This document shows, one piece after another, positions 5,510 to 5,626 of a DNA stretch of 5,626 nt (position 1 is its first letter; each line of letters opens with the position of its first letter). The stretch is taken from positions 1 through 5,626 of the forward strand of contig JAHHTE010000141.1 in NCBI GenBank assembly GCA_020024815.1, given 5' to 3'. A program made the position numbers and the translations under genes. The stretch is from Mailhella sp. Lineage in GTDB: Bacteria > Desulfobacterota > Desulfovibrionia > Desulfovibrionales > Desulfovibrionaceae. The notes beneath the pieces were generated by a model. The model did no database searches. It had not been told where the DNA came from and saw nothing but the letters and a program-made list of their open reading frames with translations.

Positions 5510-5596
5510 GGCTGGGAGCTCAAAACCGCAACGAAACGGCGGGCATATTTCCCTTAAGTAAAAACTTAAGAGTATTGTATTAGCCCACTCCCAGCC
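5510..5596 (-). ncRNA. C4-like antisense RNA (cloverleaf element upstream of the Rha-like gene)
   Basis: A perfect 9-bp outer stem (GGCTGGGAG at 5596-5588 with CTCCCAGCC at 5518-5510, minus-strand reading) encloses two hairpins. The first is closed by GGGC (5586-5583) with GCCC (5544-5541) and carries an inner CTTAAGT/ACTTAAG stem (5570-5553). The second has a CCG/CGG stem (5539-5537 with 5528-5526) that presents the 8-nt loop TTTCGTTG (5536-5529). Size, shape and position match C4 antisense RNA of phages P1 and P7, which lies upstream of the antirepressor gene on the same transcript and blocks its translation. Here the loop complements the ribosome binding site of the next gene, 53 nt downstream. 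The family assignment is from remembered structure and context, not from a covariance search. Confidence 0.65.
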
Positions 5597-5626
5597 AAAT
5601 ATTAGAAATTTAGGCACAAAAAAAGC

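Noticed and set aside
5599..5626. Possible promoter for the C4-like RNA: TAATAT on the minus strand at 5604-5599
   Set aside because: A start 6-7 nt downstream would fall inside the 5' arm of the RNA, and no good -35 is visible before the window edge. The GCTTTTTTT at 5626-5618 on the minus strand may instead be the tail of an upstream terminator cut by the window.

Overview
The window is part of an AT-rich (about one third G+C by eye) prophage or phage-derived tail cluster, with every recognisable gene on the minus strand. The tail proteins are of the P2-like, contractile-tail (myovirus) type, which points to a Gram-negative host. The base composition and the 9-bp GTNGTGGAC repeats would suit an AT-rich member of the Desulfovibrionaceae, but that assignment is a guess, because no host gene is present.

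Reading in the direction of transcription (high to low coordinates), the window opens with a compact cloverleaf-like RNA element at 5510-5596 that resembles phage C4 antisense RNA. It is followed by a gene for a Rha-like, antirepressor-type regulatory protein (4800-5462) that ends in a strong intrinsic terminator (4772-4796). An 8-nt loop of the RNA element can pair with the Shine-Dalgarno sequence of the Rha-like gene, so the two probably form a cis-encoded antisense control module.

The stretch 4628-4771 carries four 9-bp tandem repeats, a large AT-rich inverted repeat and a possible promoter. The tail module follows: a gpU-like tail completion protein (4235-4627), a gpW/gp25-like baseplate protein (3897-4226), a gpJ-like baseplate wedge protein (2783-3910), a gpI-like tail protein (1566-2405, TTG start), a gpH-like tail fibre (132-1550), and the first 40 codons of a small unidentified gene running off the left edge (1-122). 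Gene spacing is tight (overlaps or gaps of 8-15 nt) except for a 377-bp gap between gpJ and gpI. That gap holds AT-rich palindromes near gpI and a distinctly GC-rich, hairpin-rich block next to gpJ, which looks like an inserted intergenic repeat.

In function, U, W, J, I and H make the tail end and baseplate plus the receptor-binding fibre. The C4/Rha pair is a regulatory module placed directly upstream. Genes that usually lie between or next to U and W in P2 relatives (X, D and the spike V) are not present at that junction.
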